The position numbers and the translations under genes were made by a program. This document shows, in pieces, positions 40,946 to 42,529 of a DNA stretch of 42,529 bases. The stretch comes from SZAS-79 sp038211455. Lineage in GTDB: Bacteria > Pseudomonadota > Gammaproteobacteria > Burkholderiales > SG8-39. Below the pieces are notes generated by a model. It was not told where the DNA came from. It saw only the letters and a list, made by a program, of their open reading frames with translations, and did not search any database. The stretch lies in the NCBI GenBank assembly GCA_038211455.1, contig JBBQVP010000017.1, positions 1 through 42,529 on the forward strand, written 5' to 3'. How positions within the stretch are numbered: position 1 is the stretch's first letter; the number at the start of each line of letters is the position of its first letter.

Positions 40946-40955
40946 GCCGACGCAG

Positions 40956-41723
40956 TCAGGTCCGCGTTTCTTCCTCGGCCGGAGACGCAGTTTCCGCCTG
41001 TGGCTCCGGTGGTGCCGTGCCGATGATCCTTGCAAGGATGATTCCGAGCTCATAGAGCAGGCAAAGCGGAACCGCCAGCATCAGCTGGGATATCACATCG
41101 GGCGGCGTGAAGATTGCGCCAATGACAAAGGCGCCAACAATCACGTAGGGGCGTGCCTGTTTCAGTTTTTCGATCGATACGATCCCCGCCCGCACAAGGA
41201 CGATCACGATTACCGGGACTTCGAACGTCACGCCGAATGCAACGAACGTGGTGAGCGTGAAGGAAAGGTACTTCTCGATGTCGGTCATCCACGCCACGCC
41301 TTCGGGCGCGATCGAAGCCATGAACTTGAATACGATCGGAAAGACCAGGAAATAGGCGAACGACATGCCGACGAAAAACAGTATCCAGCTGGCGATCACG
41401 AGCGGCAGAACCAGCTTCTTTTCGTGCGCATACAGGCCGGGAGCGACAAAGGCCCATACCTGGTAGAGCACATAGGGGAGCGCGATCAGGAACGCAACCA
41501 GGAACGCTACTTTCATCGGCACCACGAATACCCCGACCACATCCGTGGCGATCATCTGGCCACCCTTGGGCAACGAAGCCAGCAACGGGCTCGCGAGCAT
41601 CGAGTACAGATCCTTGGCCCATGGAAAGAGGCAAACGAAAATGATCACAACGGCGAGCAGCGCGCGAATCAGGCGGGTGCGCAGCTCGATCAGGTGCGAA
41701 ATGAATGTTTCCTGGGAGCTCAT
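40956..41723 (-). CDS. tatC: Sec-independent protein translocase TatC
   Basis: 255 residues with six membrane helices, the receptor that recognises twin-arginine signal peptides together with TatB. Typical features: FISHLIELRTRLIRALLAV at the N-terminus, FVAPGLYAHEKKLVLPLVIAS with the conserved Glu, FGVTFEVPVIVIVLVRAGIVS, and ARPYVIVGAFVIGAIFTPPDVISQLMLAVPLCLLYELG. An acidic tail follows. It starts 13 bp after the tatB stop. The Rieske protein in this window is a likely substrate. Confidence 0.97.
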   Translation of the reverse strand: MSSQETFISHLIELRTRLIRALLAVVIIFVCLFPWAKDLYSMLASPLLASLPKGGQMIATDVVGVFVVPMKVAFLVAFLIALPYVLYQVWAFVAPGLYAHEKKLVLPLVIASWILFFVGMSFAYFLVFPIVFKFMASIAPEGVAWMTDIEKYLSFTLTTFVAFGVTFEVPVIVIVLVRAGIVSIEKLKQARPYVIVGAFVIGAIFTPPDVISQLMLAVPLCLLYELGIILARIIGTAPPEPQAETASPAEEETRT

Positions 41724-41736
41724 GTCCGCCACGGGT

Positions 41737-42153
41737 TTACCGCTTGTTCTCCGCGACCCTGGCGCCATCAACCGCCAATCCAGAATCCACTGTCTCAGTC
41801 AACTTTCCCCCGTCCGCAGGTGCCTCATCGTCCTTGCCACCCGCCTCCTTATCCTCAGGCATACCTGAATCCAAGCTAAGCGAAGTCTTGAGCTCATCCT
41901 CGGTTTTTGACAACCCGGAAGTAATCGACGTCTCAATGCTCGATGCGGCGTCCTGCACGGAATCCCGCATCTTGCGGAACTCATCAAGGTCGACCTCCCG
42001 GTTGATATCCGCTTTCACATCCGCGACATAGCGTTGCAATCGGCCGATCAGATGGCCGACGGTGCGCGCCACGCGCGGAAGGCGCTCCGGACCGATCACG
42101 ATCAAAGCCACCAGCCCGATCAGCATCAATTCGGAAAATCCGATATCGAACAC
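41737..42153 (-). CDS. tatB: Sec-independent protein translocase TatB
   Basis: 138 residues. The start is GTG, giving the family opening (M)FDIGFSELMLIGLVALIVIGPERLP, a membrane helix with a Glu and the following Gly-Pro hinge. An amphipathic helix (RVARTVGHLIGRLQRYVADVKADI) and an acidic, low-complexity tail complete it. The longer reading that begins MGRPLFLRIPH is rejected because it adds residues not found in TatB. It lies between tatA and tatC on the minus strand; a strong hairpin separates it from tatA. Confidence 0.95.
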   Translation of the reverse strand: MFDIGFSELMLIGLVALIVIGPERLPRVARTVGHLIGRLQRYVADVKADINREVDLDEFRKMRDSVQDAASSIETSITSGLSKTEDELKTSLSLDSGMPEDKEAGGKDDEAPADGGKLTETVDSGLAVDGARVAENKR

Positions 42154-42174
42154 GTGAGGAATCCGCAGAAACAA

Positions 42175-42196
42175 AGGGCGTCCCAAGGGACGCCCT
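42175..42196 (-). terminator. Hairpin between tatA and tatB, possible partial terminator
   Basis: AGGGCGTCCC and GGGACGCCCT form a 9-10 bp stem. On the minus strand the next bases are TTTGTTTC, a weak U-rich tract. Its place between tatA and tatB suggests that part of transcription stops there. Confidence 0.65.
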
Positions 42197-42216
42197 GCAT
42201 CAATAAATCGGCCTTT

Positions 42217-42450
42217 CTAGGCCTTGGTCTCGGTCTTGCCCGTGACCGTCCCTTCGACCGTCGTCTTGCCGCCAATCGCCTGCGCGCCGGCACCGTCGGC
42301 CGACTTGTCGGTACCCTCGCGCATGCCGTCCTTGAAACCCCGGACCGCACCACCCAGATCCGCGCCCATGTTGCGCAGCTTCTTGGTGCCGAATATCAGC
42401 ATCACGATCACCAGCACGATCAACCAGTGCCAGATTGAAAATGAACCCAT
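42217..42450 (-). CDS. tatA: Sec-independent protein translocase TatA
   Basis: 77 residues. The N-terminal membrane helix (SIWHWLIVLVIVMLIFGTKKLRNMG) with the FG-T/K-K hinge and the amphipathic helix (ADLGGAVRGFKDGM) are those of TatA. A polar tail follows. TatA oligomers form the translocation path and are needed in excess over TatB and TatC. AGGAGG precedes the ATG by six bases. It begins 9 bp after the upstream HIT-family gene ends, so it is probably in one operon with hinT. Confidence 0.97.
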   Translation of the reverse strand: MGSFSIWHWLIVLVIVMLIFGTKKLRNMGADLGGAVRGFKDGMREGTDKSADGAGAQAIGGKTTVEGTVTGKTETKA

Positions 42451-42459
42451 TGGAGCCTC

Positions 42460-42529
42460 CTATTTCTTTCTCAGGATCATGGGGCCGAGTGGCTCGGGCC
42501 CGCCGATGACATGCATATGCAAATGATAC
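42460..42529 (-). CDS. hinT: HIT-family protein, C-terminal fragment
   Basis: Only the last 22 complete codons are inside the window. They read YHLHMHVIGGPEPLGPMILRKK, where HLHMH is the His-x-His-x-His triad of HIT nucleotide hydrolases and GPEPLGPM is typical of the HinT branch. The position upstream of tatA matches the usual hisE-hinT-tatABC order of betaproteobacteria. The rest lies beyond the right edge. Confidence 0.88.
   Translation of the reverse strand, partial: YHLHMHVIGGPEPLGPMILRKK

Noticed and set aside
42120..42186. Longer TatB start MGRPLFLRIPH
   Set aside because: TatB proteins begin with the (M)FDIGF helix, and the upstream codons overlap the tatA-tatB hairpin.

Overview
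The window is a high-GC chromosomal segment that looks betaproteobacterial. The evidence is the conserved order sspB-sspA-petC-petB-petA, a DegS-like protease and tatC-tatB-tatA-hinT, together with an aerobic phenylacetate-type gene set, a homodimeric pyruvate dehydrogenase E1, and the MoxR/DUF58/transglutaminase trio. Genus cannot be assigned by eye. No phage, IS element, CRISPR array or rRNA was seen. One tRNA (Thr, anticodon TGT) is present.

Layout. 1-4379: acyl-CoA and aromatic catabolism, with a truncated long-chain acyl-CoA ligase, an enoyl-CoA hydratase and PaaY on the minus strand, divergent from paaK. 4586-8182: a 1198-residue, Ala/Glu/Arg-rich coiled-coil protein made of about ten in-register 109-residue repeats with a C-terminal membrane anchor. 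8287-14187: a 2-hydroxyacid dehydrogenase, a MipA/OmpV outer-membrane protein, a metallo-beta-lactamase-fold hydrolase, an Ada-like protein without its sensor domain, a 39-bp tandem repeat and 2,4-dienoyl-CoA reductase (fadH). 14416-19379: MoxR ATPase, DUF58 protein, TgpA-like transglutaminase and a DUF4337 membrane protein. 19387-22705: an AceE-type E1 divergent from an Lrp/AsnC regulator. 22913-25108: cold-shock protein, Usp-like protein, TerC, and a manganese (yybP-ykoY) riboswitch that points away from terC toward a LysR protein consisting only of the DNA-binding part. 25198-28034: acyl-CoA synthetase, SnoaL-like protein, tRNA-Thr and dsbB.

28302-42529 is a conserved housekeeping block: sspBA, the cytochrome bc1 operon petABC, a DegS-like protease, tatABC and hinT. 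It is interrupted between the protease and tatC by a sigma-54 activator gene, a near-consensus -24/-12 promoter, a five-gene branched-chain-type ABC uptake operon and an alpha/beta hydrolase. The arrangement suggests an inducible uptake and hydrolysis module whose substrate is not evident.

Most noteworthy are: (1) the riboswitch, mini-LysR and terC arrangement, with a LysR-type T-N11-A dyad between the divergent promoters; (2) the giant repeat-built tail-anchored coiled coil; (3) the sigma-54-controlled ABC island; (4) the E1/Lrp pair, which recalls the MdeB/MdeR arrangement for 2-oxobutyrate; and (5) a dispersed element shared by two intergenic regions about 14 kb apart.
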